From the NCBI RefSeq assembly GCF_003073135.1, contig NZ_PGDQ01000006.1:1-64000 (forward strand): a stretch of DNA of 64,000 nucleotides, written 5' to 3'. Shown here piece after piece: positions 17,879 to 31,159 of the stretch (position 1 is its first letter; each line of letters starts with the position of its first letter). The position numbers and the translations under genes are program-made. This DNA comes from Euzebya rosea. GTDB lineage: Bacteria; Actinomycetota; Nitriliruptoria; Euzebyales; Euzebyaceae. The notes under the pieces were generated by a model, which was given only the letters and a program-made list of their open reading frames with translations, was not told the DNA's origin and made no database searches.

Positions 17879-19576
17879 ATGGCGAGCAGGCAAGGCGCTG
17901 CGGTTCCGCGGATCGTGTGCATCGGCGGTGGCTACTGCGCGCTGTTCCTGGTCAAGGCGCTTCGCCGGGCAGTGCGCCGGGGTGACGTCGAGCTCGTCAT
18001 CATCAGCCGCACGAACTTCCATGCCTTCCACGGCTTCGTCGGCGAGATGTTGTCGGGACGCATCCAGCCGCAGGCGATCCTCTCGCCAGCCCGCCGGGTC
18101 TTCCAGCCTGCCCGCTTCATGAACGCCGAGGTCACCGCCATCGACCTCGACGACCAACGCGTGACCATCTCCCGGTTGCTCGACGGCCGCGAGCAGGTCC
18201 TGGACTACGACCACCTCGTCGTCTCCGTGGGCGTCGCCGACGACGTGGACAGCTACCCCGGCCTGCGGGAGCACGGGCTGCTGCTGCGCGACTACCGGGA
18301 CGCCTGGCACACCCGCAACCACCTGCTGCAGATGATGGAGATGGCGGCCATCGAACCCGACCCCGTCGAACGTCGACGACTGCTGACGGTGGTCGTGGCC
18401 GGCGGCGGCTTCGGGGGCGTCGAGGTCGCCACGGAGCTCGACGAGTGGGCCAGCCGGCTGTGCCGAAACGAGTTCACCGACGTCGACCGGGACGAGGTGA
18501 ACGTCGTCCTGGTCCACGGTGGCGACCGGATCCTCCCCGAGCTGCATGGTCGCCACGACCGGCTCGTGGACAAGGCCGAACGCTTCATCGCCCGCCGCAC
18601 CCGCCTCGACGTCCGCACCGGCACCCGGGTGGTCGGCGCGACCGCCACCGACGTGCGGCTCGACGACGGCACCTCCATCCCGACGCGGACTGTCATCTCC
18701 TCCACCGGCACCGCCTCCAGCCCGCTGCTGGACCAGCTGCCGGTCGAACGCGACGAGCGCGGACGGGTGATCGTGGACGAGACCGTCGCCGTGCCGGGGA
18801 CGACGGGCCTGTGGGCCGGCGGCGACTGCGCTGCCGTGCCGCACCCCAGGGGCGGGACGTGCCCGCAGCTGGCGTTGTTCGCGATGATGCAGGGCTGGCG
18901 GATCGGCCGGAACATCCTCCGCGTCGAGGCCGGTCGACCACCGAAGCCCTTCGGGTTCACCGAGCTCGGCGACGCCTGCGCGCTCGGACGGCGCCACGCC
19001 GTCGCACACCTGCGCGGCGTCCCCATCACTGGCTTCGCCGGCTGGGTCATGTGGAAGGTGTTCCTGCTGGCGTTCGTGCCCATCTGGGACCGCCGGCTGC
19101 GCCTGCTGCTGGACTGGTCGCTGACGCCGTTCACCGGCCGGGAGATCACCCAGCTGCCGCTCGACGACGCCGTCGGGCTGGACCGGGAACGGTTCGAGGC
19201 CGGTCAGGTCGTCTTCGAGCAGGGCGAGATCGGCCGCAAGCTGTACCTGATCTGGGAGGGGCGCGTCGAGGTCGTCCGGGACGGCCGCGTCGTGGCGACG
19301 CTGGGGCCCGGCCAGCACTTCGGCGAGACCGCGGTGTTCGAGGAGGTCCGGCGGACCGCCAGCGTCCGCGCCCTCACCACCGTCGAGGTCGTCACGATGG
19401 GACGGTCGGGCGCCCGCACGCTGTCGGAGACGCTGGAGTCCTTCGGCGACGTGGTGCGGATGCGCCCCACCGGCCTGCCGCCCGACCCGATCAGCGTCGA
19501 GGTCACCGTCGACGCCGTGGCCGACGAGCACCCGGCCACGGTCGTCGAGGCACACGTCAAGGAGCACGAACCATGA
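17879..19576 (+). CDS. Type II NADH dehydrogenase-like oxidoreductase fused to a cyclic-nucleotide-binding domain
   Basis: A 565-residue protein. The N-terminal 400 residues are an NDH-2-like flavoprotein: FAD loop CIGGGYCALF, NAD loop VVAGGGFGGVEVA, and the second FAD motif GLWAGGDCAAVPHP; a hydrophobic stretch (FAGWVMWKVFLLAFVP) near residue 390 fits membrane association. Residues about 430-545 are a CRP-type cyclic-nucleotide-binding domain with F481-G482-E483 and R492-T493-A494 in the phosphate cassette. It probably oxidises NADH with quinone, gated by a cyclic nucleotide. ATG 17879 follows AAGGGGAG, 43 bases after the patatin gene; its stop overlaps the next start (ATGA). Confidence 0.85.
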   Translation: MASRQGAAVPRIVCIGGGYCALFLVKALRRAVRRGDVELVIISRTNFHAFHGFVGEMLSGRIQPQAILSPARRVFQPARFMNAEVTAIDLDDQRVTISRLLDGREQVLDYDHLVVSVGVADDVDSYPGLREHGLLLRDYRDAWHTRNHLLQMMEMAAIEPDPVERRRLLTVVVAGGGFGGVEVATELDEWASRLCRNEFTDVDRDEVNVVLVHGGDRILPELHGRHDRLVDKAERFIARRTRLDVRTGTRVVGATATDVRLDDGTSIPTRTVISSTGTASSPLLDQLPVERDERGRVIVDETVAVPGTTGLWAGGDCAAVPHPRGGTCPQLALFAMMQGWRIGRNILRVEAGRPPKPFGFTELGDACALGRRHAVAHLRGVPITGFAGWVMWKVFLLAFVPIWDRRLRLLLDWSLTPFTGREITQLPLDDAVGLDRERFEAGQVVFEQGEIGRKLYLIWEGRVEVVRDGRVVATLGPGQHFGETAVFEEVRRTASVRALTTVEVVTMGRSGARTLSETLESFGDVVRMRPTGLPPDPISVEVTVDAVADEHPATVVEAHVKEHEP

Positions 19577-21399
19577 GCAGCGTCGTCGAACCCTCCGCCC
19601 CCGCAGTGTCCGCCACCGCAGTCTCCGCCCCCGCCCTGTCCGCCGCCGCCATGGCCACGTGGGTCGTCGATGCCGCCTGGGAGGACGGTGACCGGATCGT
19701 CACCGCCGGCGACCCCGGGGACAGCTGCCTGTTCCTCGACGATGGGGTGGTGCGGTTGGAGGTCCCCGGGGAGCACCTCGACACCGATGTGGTCCTGGGC
19801 TACCTCGACGCCGGGGAGATCCTCGGCGAGATCGGCCTGCTCGACGGACGGGCCCGGTCGGCCACCGCCATCGCCGAGGGTCCGGTGAGGGGGCGCTGGT
19901 TGACCCGCGACGCCCTGTCCCGCATGACCACGGAAGCGCCCGGCCTGGCCGTGGAGGTCGTGCGGACGATCGCGACGGACCTGGCCGGCAAGCTGCGGGC
20001 GACCAGCGGTCGGCTGGCAAGCGTGCTGGAGTCCGAGGCACCGGACCTGGTCGTGGAGGAGACCGTCGCCCGTGGTGTCGCCGCCCAGCACGCCCTCGAC
20101 GCGATCCCCGAGGACGTGATGGACGCCGTCCTCGCCGACCTCGCGACGGCGTTCGGCGAGGCGTCCGCGGCGCTCGCCGCCAGGACGGTCGAGGTCACCC
20201 ACATCGGCCGCGTCGACCACAAGACGATGAAGAACGCCTGGGCGGCGCTGGGGGTGCACCACTCCATGCAGGGGGCCGTCGGCCGTGGCCCGCTCGGCGA
20301 CAACGACACCGCCACCGTCACCGACGTCGCCGCGCCCGTGGGGGTGGTGTTCGCCATCATCCCGGTGACCAACCCGGTGGCCACCGCGATGTTCAAGGTG
20401 CTGTCGGCGCTGCGGTCGGGCAACGCGATCATCCTGTCCTTCCACCGCATCTGCTTGCCGCTGGCCGACGAGGTCGGGGCGATCGCGCATGCCGTCCTCG
20501 GCCGCCACGGCCTGCCCGTCGACGCCGTGCAGTGGGTGCGCGAACGGGCCAGCCGACAGCGGACCGCCCGCTTCATGGCCCACCCCGACGTCGCGCTGGT
20601 CCTGGCGACCGGCGGCCCCGGCATGGTCCGGGCCGCCTACTCCTCGGGGACCCCCGCGATCGGGGTCGGCCCCGGCAACACCCCCTGCTGGGTGGCCGCC
20701 GACGCGGACCTGGACCAGGCCGCGGGGTCGATCATCGCCTCCAAGAGCTTCGACAACGGCCTGATCTGCGGCGCCGAGCACAACCTCGTCGTCGATGCCA
20801 CGGTCGTCGACGGGCTGCTGGAACGGCTCGCCTCCATGGGTGCGGCCGTCCTCGACGACGACGAGGCCACTCGCTTCGTGGCTGCGGTCGTGACCGAGGA
20901 CGGCGCGGGGTTCCGGCCCGAGGTCCTGGGACAGTCCGCCCAGGCGATCGCCGGGTTCCTCGGCATCGAGCGGCCGCACGAGATCACGGTGCTGGTCTTC
21001 CGGGCCGAGCCCGACCTGTCCTCGCCCGTCACCAGCGAGAAGCTGTCGCCGTTCCTGCCGGTCTTCACCGTCGATGGTGACGAGGAGGCGCTCGCCCTCT
21101 GCCTGGCCCTGCTGGACAAGATGGGCACCGGCCACACCGCCATCGTCCACACCGCCTCGGAGGTGCGGATCGCCACCTTCGCCGACGCCGTCCCCGCGTC
21201 GCGCATCCTCGTGAACTCACCCGGCTCGCAGGGGGTCTGTGGGCTGACCACCGACCTGCCGCCCACGTTGACGCTCGGCTGCGGGACCTTCGGCGGCAAC
21301 TCGACCACCGACAACGTGACGTGGGCCAACCTACGCAACGTCAAGCGCATCGCGCGGGTCACCCCGCCGCACCTGGATCCGATCCTCCACCTGCTCTGA
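19573..21399 (+). CDS. Acylating aldehyde dehydrogenase with N-terminal cyclic-nucleotide-binding domain
   Basis: A 608-residue protein. Residues about 25-140 form a cyclic-nucleotide-binding domain with G85-E86 and R95-S96-A97 in the cassette. From about residue 165 follows a CoA-acylating aldehyde dehydrogenase like the N-terminal half of AdhE: DNDTATVTDVAAPVGVVFAI, the NAD-site GVGPGNTP, and the catalytic C399 in NGLICGAEHN. It should interconvert acyl-CoA plus NADH and aldehyde plus CoA in the cytoplasm. ATG 19573 overlaps the stop of the NDH-2-like gene, so translation is coupled. The iron-alcohol dehydrogenase half of AdhE is absent. Confidence 0.85.
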   Translation: MSSVVEPSAPAVSATAVSAPALSAAAMATWVVDAAWEDGDRIVTAGDPGDSCLFLDDGVVRLEVPGEHLDTDVVLGYLDAGEILGEIGLLDGRARSATAIAEGPVRGRWLTRDALSRMTTEAPGLAVEVVRTIATDLAGKLRATSGRLASVLESEAPDLVVEETVARGVAAQHALDAIPEDVMDAVLADLATAFGEASAALAARTVEVTHIGRVDHKTMKNAWAALGVHHSMQGAVGRGPLGDNDTATVTDVAAPVGVVFAIIPVTNPVATAMFKVLSALRSGNAIILSFHRICLPLADEVGAIAHAVLGRHGLPVDAVQWVRERASRQRTARFMAHPDVALVLATGGPGMVRAAYSSGTPAIGVGPGNTPCWVAADADLDQAAGSIIASKSFDNGLICGAEHNLVVDATVVDGLLERLASMGAAVLDDDEATRFVAAVVTEDGAGFRPEVLGQSAQAIAGFLGIERPHEITVLVFRAEPDLSSPVTSEKLSPFLPVFTVDGDEEALALCLALLDKMGTGHTAIVHTASEVRIATFADAVPASRILVNSPGSQGVCGLTTDLPPTLTLGCGTFGGNSTTDNVTWANLRNVKRIARVTPPHLDPILHLL

Positions 21400-21424
21400 G
21401 GGCGGGTCACGCCTCGGGGGTGGG

Positions 21425-21453
21425 TTGCGTGGGTGACTCGGCCCACGTACCAT
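21425..21453 (+). promoter_or_regulatory. rplJL promoter
   Basis: TTGCGT (21425-21430) and TACCAT (21448-21453) are 17 bases apart, giving a start near 21460 and a leader of about 180 bases. The preceding GGTGGGTTGCG (21419-21429) is repeated exactly at the rpoB promoter. Confidence 0.6.
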
Positions 21454-21478
21454 CCCGGGTCCGCCCGAGACCGTTGGC

Positions 21479-21496
21479 GTTCGCGTGTACGCGAAC
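21479..21496 (+). promoter_or_regulatory. Stem-loop in the rplJ leader
   Basis: GTTCGCG (21479-21485) pairs perfectly with CGCGAAC (21490-21496) around TGTA. It lies about 20 bases into the predicted rplJ leader, where L10 leaders carry an L10(L12)4-binding structure. I cannot identify the kink-turn of that family with certainty. Confidence 0.45.
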
Positions 21497-21640
21497 TGAA
21501 GCGAACCAGCGCAGGTGAGTGAGCAGCACATCGTGTGCGCCCATCACGCCCTGCGCCGTCCTCGGCCGGGGCGTTCGTCGTTCAGGCGTCGAGCCCCGAA
21601 CACACAGATCTCACTCACCCTCCAGCCCTTAGGAGCCCCA

Positions 21641-22162
21641 ATGGGAGCGCGCCCCCAGAAGACCGCCGTGGTAGAGCGGGTCCGCGAGGACCTGTCCGGC
21701 ACCACCGCGACCGTCCTGACCGACTACCGTGGCCTGTCGGTCCCGCAGATGGCCGAGCTTCGCGAGAAGCTCCGCGAGAGCGGCGCGAGCTACAAGGTCG
21801 CCAAGAACACGCTGATCCGCCTGGCCGCCAAGGAGCTCGGGTACGACGTGCCCGACGCGACCCTGAGCGGTCCGACGGCGCTGGCCTTCACCGGCGAGGA
21901 CATCGCGTCCGCCGCCAAGGCCCTCAAGACCTTCGCCAAGGACAACCCGCAGCTCGTCATCAAGGGCGCCATCCTCGAGGGCAACTACCTCGACGCCGAC
22001 GAAGCGGCGGCCCTGGCGGACCTGGAGTCCCAGGAGGAGCTGCTGGCCAGCTTCGCCGGGATGTTCGAGACCATGCTGGCCTACATGCCGCGGATGGTCG
22101 ACGACATGCTCGGCGAGACGGCCGGCCTGATGGAGGCCCTCGAGGCCAAGAAGGACGGCTAG
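21641..22162 (+). CDS. rplJ: Ribosomal protein L10
   Basis: A 173-residue uL10 that anchors the L7/L12 dimers on the stalk. The N-domain (TDYRGLSVPQMAELREKLRE, YKVAKNTLIRLA) and the C-terminal helix for L12 binding are complete. ATG 21641 follows AGGAG at five bases. It is the first gene of the rplJL pair after about 11 kb of unrelated genes. Confidence 0.97.
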   Translation: MGARPQKTAVVERVREDLSGTTATVLTDYRGLSVPQMAELREKLRESGASYKVAKNTLIRLAAKELGYDVPDATLSGPTALAFTGEDIASAAKALKTFAKDNPQLVIKGAILEGNYLDADEAAALADLESQEELLASFAGMFETMLAYMPRMVDDMLGETAGLMEALEAKKDG

Positions 22163-22237
22163 GGCCGTCCGGCTCTTCCACCTCGCACTGCCAGACCCGA
22201 TCACCCCGATCACCCCACACATCAAGGAGTAACTGAC

Positions 22238-22615
22238 ATGGCCATTTCTGTTGACGAACTGATCTCCGCCTTCGAGGAGATGACCCTCCTGGAGCTCAAG
22301 GAGTTCCGCGACAAGTTCAAGGAGCACTTCGACGTCGTCGCCGCCGCGCCGGTCGCCGTCGCTGCCGCCGGTGGCGGTGGCGAGGCTGCCGCCGAGGAGG
22401 AGAAGACCGAGTTCGACGTCATCCTCGAGTCCGCTGGCGACCAGAAGATCAAGGTCATCAAGGAGGTGCGCGGTATCACCAGCCTGGGCCTGAAGGAGGC
22501 CAAGGAGCTGGTGGACGGTGCCCCCAAGCCGGTCCTCGAAGGTGCCAGCAAGGAAGACGCGGAGAAGGCCAAGGAGGCCCTCGAGGCCGTCGGCGCCTCC
22601 GTCGCCCTCAAGTAG
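22238..22615 (+). CDS. rplL: Ribosomal protein L7/L12
   Basis: A 125-residue bL12, the multi-copy stalk protein that recruits translation GTPases. The N-terminal dimerisation part ([19 protein letters not shown]), an Ala/Gly hinge (about residues 33-52) and the globular factor-binding domain ([21 protein letters not shown]) are all present. AAGGAG precedes ATG 22238. Two hairpins follow the stop. Confidence 0.98.
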   Translation: MAISVDELISAFEEMTLLELKEFRDKFKEHFDVVAAAPVAVAAAGGGGEAAAEEEKTEFDVILESAGDQKIKVIKEVRGITSLGLKEAKELVDGAPKPVLEGASKEDAEKAKEALEAVGASVALK

Positions 22616-22623
22616 TAGCCAGC

Positions 22624-22681
22624 GCTGGACGGCACAGTCCAGCACCGAACGCCGGGTGGTCATCGCGACCGCCCGGCGTTC
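22624..22681 (+). terminator. Tandem hairpins after rplL
   Basis: A first hairpin, GCTGGAC/GTCCAGC with a six-base loop (22624-22643), is followed by a stronger one in which GAACGCCGGGTGG (22647-22659) pairs with CCGCCCGGCGTTC (22669-22681), 13 pairs with one G-T. Only a weak T-rich stretch follows (GTCGTGTTA), so partial readthrough into rpoB is possible. Confidence 0.7.
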
Positions 22682-22745
22682 GTCGTGTTATCGTTCTCCC
22701 CGGCAAACGCCCTCCAGACGTCGATCGACGTCCCGGACAGGTGGG

Positions 22746-22773
22746 TTGCGCGGCGTGCTCTGCCGTGTATTCT
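22746..22773 (+). promoter_or_regulatory. rpoBC promoter
   Basis: TTGCGC (22746-22751) and TATTCT (22768-22773) are 16 bases apart; transcription would start near 22780. The block GGTGGGTTGCG at 22740-22750 is identical to that at the rplJ promoter. This gives rpoB a leader of about 340 bases. Confidence 0.6.
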
Positions 22774-22861
22774 TCACGTTTGCCAATCTTTCGGGTTCGC
22801 ACCCGGCGAGGGAGTCGTCACGAGCACCAGCACGCTTGACCGCAAGGTCGGGTCTGTATCC

Positions 22862-22890
22862 ACGCAGCACAGGTTCGCCTTGGGCTGCGT
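22862..22890 (+). promoter_or_regulatory. Stem-loop in the long rpoB leader
   Basis: ACGCAGC (22862-22868) pairs with GCTGCGT (22884-22890); inside, AGG and CCT close a TTCG tetraloop. It is the clearest structure in the leader (about 22780-23117), which holds no gene that I can see. An attenuator or processing site is possible. Confidence 0.4.
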
Positions 22891-23117
22891 TGTTGCGTGT
22901 GCGGGTGGTCGTTGCTGCAGTGGGCCGTCCAGGTCCATGACGATGCTCCGAGGTCATGCGAGTCCGGTGTCCACCAGCAGCCCAGGACACGTCACCGCAC
23001 CGCCCTGCCCGGTGACCGGCTAGCGCCCACACGCGCCGGCCGCGAAGACACCTTCTTGCGACCCGAACCCCATGGGGACTGGTCGTCGTGCACACCCGAC
23101 AACCCAGGAGCAAAGCC

Positions 23118-26100
23118 TTGTCGACGCTCTCCAATGCCTCCAGCAAGTCCCGTGGGACTCGCCTGTCCTTCGCCAAGATCCACGAACCGCTGCCGATCGA
23201 CGACCTGGACCTGGTCGCCATCCAGCGCGACAGCTTCGACTGGCTGAAGGAGCACGGCCTGGAGGAGGTGCTCACCGAGCTGTCTCCGATCGAGGACTTC
23301 ACCGGGCAGATGGCCCTGAGCCTGACCGAGCACCAGTTCGAGGCCCCCAAGCACTCCACCGAGGAGTGCCGCGAGAAGGACCTGACCTACTCCGCGCCGC
23401 TGTTCGTCACCGCTGAGTTCGTCAACGCCCAGACCGGTGAGATCAAGCAGCAGAAGGTCTTCATGGGCGACTTCCCCATGATGACGGAGAAGGGCACGTT
23501 CATCATCAACGGGACCGAGCGCATCGTCGTGTCCCAGCTGGTGCGTTCCCCCGGCGTGTACTTCGACGCCGACGTCGACAAGACCACCGGCCGCGACATC
23601 TTCGGCTGCAAGATCATCCCCTCGCGCGGTGCGTGGCTGGAGATGGAGATCGACAAGCGCGGCTTCGCTGGCGTGCGTGTCGACCGCAAGCGCCGCCAGC
23701 ACCTGTCGGTGCTGTACCGCGCGCTGAAGGCCATCGTCTTCAACGCCGAGACCCAGGAGTACGAGCTCGCGGCCCGCGAGGTCCTCGACGAGCCGGTCCC
23801 GGACGACGAGATCCTGGAGTTCTTCGGTGTCCTCGGCGACCCCGAGGGCTTCGACCCGCAGCGTGCCGAGATCCGCGAGATCATGGACCGCACGCTGGCC
23901 AAGGACAACATCGCGACGCCCGCCGACGCGCTGATGGACATCTACCGCAAGCTGCGTCCAGGTGAGCCCCCCACCCCGGACTCCGCCGGCCAGCTGATGA
24001 TCAACTACTTCTTCAACGGCAAGCGCTACGACCTCGCCCGCGTCGGTCGGTACAAGGTCAACAAGAAGCTCGGCCCGGAGCAGGTCCGCCTGGGCCTGCG
24101 CACCCCCGACGAGGCCAAGCCCCGCGTCGACGACCAGATCACCGAAGCGCTGGCCGAGGCCGACGCCGGTGACAAGCGCGACGTCCGCCCCTCTGCCCTC
24201 GTGGGCGAGGACCCGACCCCCATCGGTCACGTCCTCACCAAGGAGGACGTGCTGGCGACGATGAACTACTTGCTGTCGCTGGCCAGCGGCGCCGAGGGCT
24301 ACGCCACCGACGACATCGACCACTTCGGCAACCGTCGCCTGCGCAGCGTCGGCGAGCTGATCCAGAACCAGGTCCGCATCGGCCTGTCCCGCATGGAGCG
24401 TGTCGTCCGCGAGCGGATGACCACCCAGGACGTCGAGACGATCACGCCGCAGACGCTGATCAACATCCGGCCGGTCGTAGCGTCGCTGAAGGAGTTCTTC
24501 GGCGCGTCGCAGCTGAGCCAGTTCATGGACCAGACCAACCCCCTGTCGGGCCTGACCCACAAGCGTCGCCTCTCGGCGCTCGGCCCGGGCGGTCTGTCGC
24601 GTGAGCGCGCCGGCTTCGAGGTGCGAGACGTGCACCCGTCGCACTACGGCCGCATGTGCCCCATCGAGACGCCTGAAGGTCCCAACATCGGCCTGATCGG
24701 CTCGCTGGCCACCTACGCCAAGCTCAACGAGTTCGGGTTCATCCAGACCCCGTACCGCAAGGTCGTCAACGGTGTCGTCACCGAGCAGATCGACTACCTG
24801 ACCGCCGACGAGGAGGGCCGCTACAACGTCGCCCAGGCCAACGCGCCCCTCAACGCCGACGGCTCCTTCACCAACGACCGCGTGCTGGTCCGCCTCCCCG
24901 GTGGCAACCCGCGAGAGGTGCAGCCCAGCCAGGTCCACTACATGGACGTCTCCCCGCGTCAGATCGTGTCCGTCGCCGCGGCGATGATCCCGTTCCTGGA
25001 GCACGACGACGCCAACCGTGCGCTCATGGGCACCAACATGCAGCGCCAGGCGGTGCCGTTGCTCCGCAGCGACTCGCCGTACGTCGGCACGGGCCTTGAG
25101 TCCAAGGCTGCCCGCGACGCCGGTGACGTCGTCATCAGCGAGCAGGGCGGCACGGTGGTCGAGGTGGCCGCTGACCGGATCATCCTCAAGACCCCCGAGG
25201 GAACGCTGGAGAAGCACTTCCTCTCCAAGTTCGAGCGCACCAACCAGGGCACTTGCTACAACCAGAAGCCGACCGTCGACGAGGGTGACGAGATCCTGCC
25301 GGGTCAGATCATCGCCGACGGCCCCTGCACCGACACCGGTGAGATGGCGCTGGGCCAGAACCTGCTGGTCGCCTTCATGACCTGGGAGGGCTTCAACTAC
25401 GAGGACGCGATCATCCTCTCCGAGCGGCTCGTGAAGGAGGACGTCCTGACGTCCATCCACATCGAGAAGTTCGAGGTCGACGCCCGTGACACCAAGCTGG
25501 GCGCGGAGGAGATCACCCGCGACATCCCCAACGTGTCGGAGGAGGTCCTGGCCAACCTCGACGAGCGCGGCATCGTCCGCATCGGTGCGGAGGTCAAGCC
25601 GGGCGACATCCTGGTCGGCAAGGTCACCCCGAAGGGTGAGACCGAGCTGACCCCGGAGGAGCGCCTGCTGCGCGCCATCTTCGGCGAGAAGGCCCGCGAG
25701 GTCCGTGACACCTCCCTGAAGGTCCCCCACGGTGACACCGGCATCGTCATCGGCGTCCGCACGCAGTCGCGTGAGGACGGCGACGAGATGCAGCCGGGCG
25801 TCAACGACCTGGTCCGCGTGTACGTGGCGCAGAAGCGCAAGATCTCCGACGGCGACAAGCTGGCCGGACGCCACGGCAACAAGGGCGTCATCTCCAAGAT
25901 CCTCCCGATCGAGGACATGCCGTTCCTGCAGGACGGGACCCCGGTCGACGTCGTGCTGAACCCCCTGGGTGTGCCGTCGCGCATGAACGTCGGGCAGGTC
26001 CTCGAGACCCACCTCGGCTGGGTCGCCTCCAACGGCTGGGACTTCGAGTCCAAGCCCGAGTGGTTCGACCGCATGGGCTGGGGCGAGGACATGAAGACCC

Positions 26101-26738
26101 ACGCCCCGCAGAAGCTGGCGACCCCCGTCTTCGACGGGTGCCGCGAGGACGAGCTGCAGGACCTGCTGGAGAACACCAACGTCGGTGCCCACGGCGAGCG
26201 CATCGTCGGTCGCGAGGGCAAGGCCGTGGTCTACGACGGCCGTTCCGGCCAGCCGGTCGACCAGGCCATCACCGTCGGGTACATGTACATCCTGAAGCTG
26301 CTGCACCTGGTCGACGACAAGATCCACGCCCGTTCGACCGGCCCGTACTCGATGATCACCCAGCAGCCGCTGGGCGGTAAGGCGCAGTTCGGTGGCCAGC
26401 GGTTCGGCGAGATGGAGGTGTGGGCCCTGGAGGCCTACGGCGCCGCCTACGCCCTGCAGGAGCTGCTGACGGTCAAGTCCGACGACGTCGTGGGCCGCGT
26501 GAAGGTCTACGAGGCGATCGTCAAGGGCGAGAACATCCCGGAGCCGGGCATCCCCGAATCCTTCAAGGTGCTCGTCAAGGAGATGCAGTCCCTCTGCCTG
26601 AACGTCGAGGTCCTCTCGGCGTCCGGTGAGGAGATCGAGTTCCGCGACTCCGACGAGGACGCCTTCCGCGCGGCCGAGGAGCTGGGCATCAACCTGTCCC
26701 GCCCCGAGCGCCAGACCGACGACTTCGCGGCCAGCTAG
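23118..26738 (+). CDS. rpoB: RNA polymerase beta subunit
   Basis: About 1206 residues of the beta subunit of core RNA polymerase. The rifampicin pocket [34 protein letters not shown] is of the sensitive type, and the C-terminal clamp and switch regions ([22 protein letters not shown]) are intact. The start is chosen at TTG 23118, giving [10 protein letters not shown], because AGGAG sits seven bases upstream; GTG 23088 would add ten residues without a ribosome site. It forms an operon with rpoC 36 bases downstream. Confidence 0.96.
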   Translation: MSTLSNASSKSRGTRLSFAKIHEPLPIDDLDLVAIQRDSFDWLKEHGLEEVLTELSPIEDFTGQMALSLTEHQFEAPKHSTEECREKDLTYSAPLFVTAEFVNAQTGEIKQQKVFMGDFPMMTEKGTFIINGTERIVVSQLVRSPGVYFDADVDKTTGRDIFGCKIIPSRGAWLEMEIDKRGFAGVRVDRKRRQHLSVLYRALKAIVFNAETQEYELAAREVLDEPVPDDEILEFFGVLGDPEGFDPQRAEIREIMDRTLAKDNIATPADALMDIYRKLRPGEPPTPDSAGQLMINYFFNGKRYDLARVGRYKVNKKLGPEQVRLGLRTPDEAKPRVDDQITEALAEADAGDKRDVRPSALVGEDPTPIGHVLTKEDVLATMNYLLSLASGAEGYATDDIDHFGNRRLRSVGELIQNQVRIGLSRMERVVRERMTTQDVETITPQTLINIRPVVASLKEFFGASQLSQFMDQTNPLSGLTHKRRLSALGPGGLSRERAGFEVRDVHPSHYGRMCPIETPEGPNIGLIGSLATYAKLNEFGFIQTPYRKVVNGVVTEQIDYLTADEEGRYNVAQANAPLNADGSFTNDRVLVRLPGGNPREVQPSQVHYMDVSPRQIVSVAAAMIPFLEHDDANRALMGTNMQRQAVPLLRSDSPYVGTGLESKAARDAGDVVISEQGGTVVEVAADRIILKTPEGTLEKHFLSKFERTNQGTCYNQKPTVDEGDEILPGQIIADGPCTDTGEMALGQNLLVAFMTWEGFNYEDAIILSERLVKEDVLTSIHIEKFEVDARDTKLGAEEITRDIPNVSEEVLANLDERGIVRIGAEVKPGDILVGKVTPKGETELTPEERLLRAIFGEKAREVRDTSLKVPHGDTGIVIGVRTQSREDGDEMQPGVNDLVRVYVAQKRKISDGDKLAGRHGNKGVISKILPIEDMPFLQDGTPVDVVLNPLGVPSRMNVGQVLETHLGWVASNGWDFESKPEWFDRMGWGEDMKTHAPQKLATPVFDGCREDELQDLLENTNVGAHGERIVGREGKAVVYDGRSGQPVDQAITVGYMYILKLLHLVDDKIHARSTGPYSMITQQPLGGKAQFGGQRFGEMEVWALEAYGAAYALQELLTVKSDDVVGRVKVYEAIVKGENIPEPGIPESFKVLVKEMQSLCLNVEVLSASGEEIEFRDSDEDAFRAAEELGINLSRPERQTDDFAAS

Positions 26739-26774
26739 GTCAGCCAGATCCGTCCCACAGGAGGACAACAACGA

Positions 26775-30881
<4,107 letters not shown>

Positions 30882-30911
30882 CCCTCCCGCCGCCAGCGCG
30901 AGAGACACCGG

Positions 30912-30938
30912 ACGGCCGGCCCCATCGGGGCCGGCCGT
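30912..30938 (+). terminator. rpoBC terminator
   Basis: ACGGCCGGCCCC (30912-30923) pairs perfectly with GGGGCCGGCCGT (30927-30938) around ATC, 31 bases after the rpoC stop. A short TCCGCATT follows instead of a T run, as is usual in high-GC genomes. Confidence 0.85.
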
Positions 30939-31159
30939 TCCGCATTCCACCGCCCACCGTCAAGGGCTAGTCACTTCTGGTCACGAGGGATGAAATCGTT
31001 TCTGGGACGCACACGGAGTGGCGTCTTCGGATACTGTCCTCCGATCGAGTTCCCCAGGACAGGCGGGAGGGGCGTTCGAGTCGGGACGGCTGGCGGGTCG
31101 GGCCGGCCGGTGGTTGCGCGCGTCCGTATCGACGGACGCTGGAAGGCAGGAGACAACCC

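Noticed and set aside
23088-23117. GTG at 23088 as the rpoB start
   Set aside because: TTG 23118 has AGGAG at seven bases and gives a more typical N-terminus; 23088 has no ribosome site.
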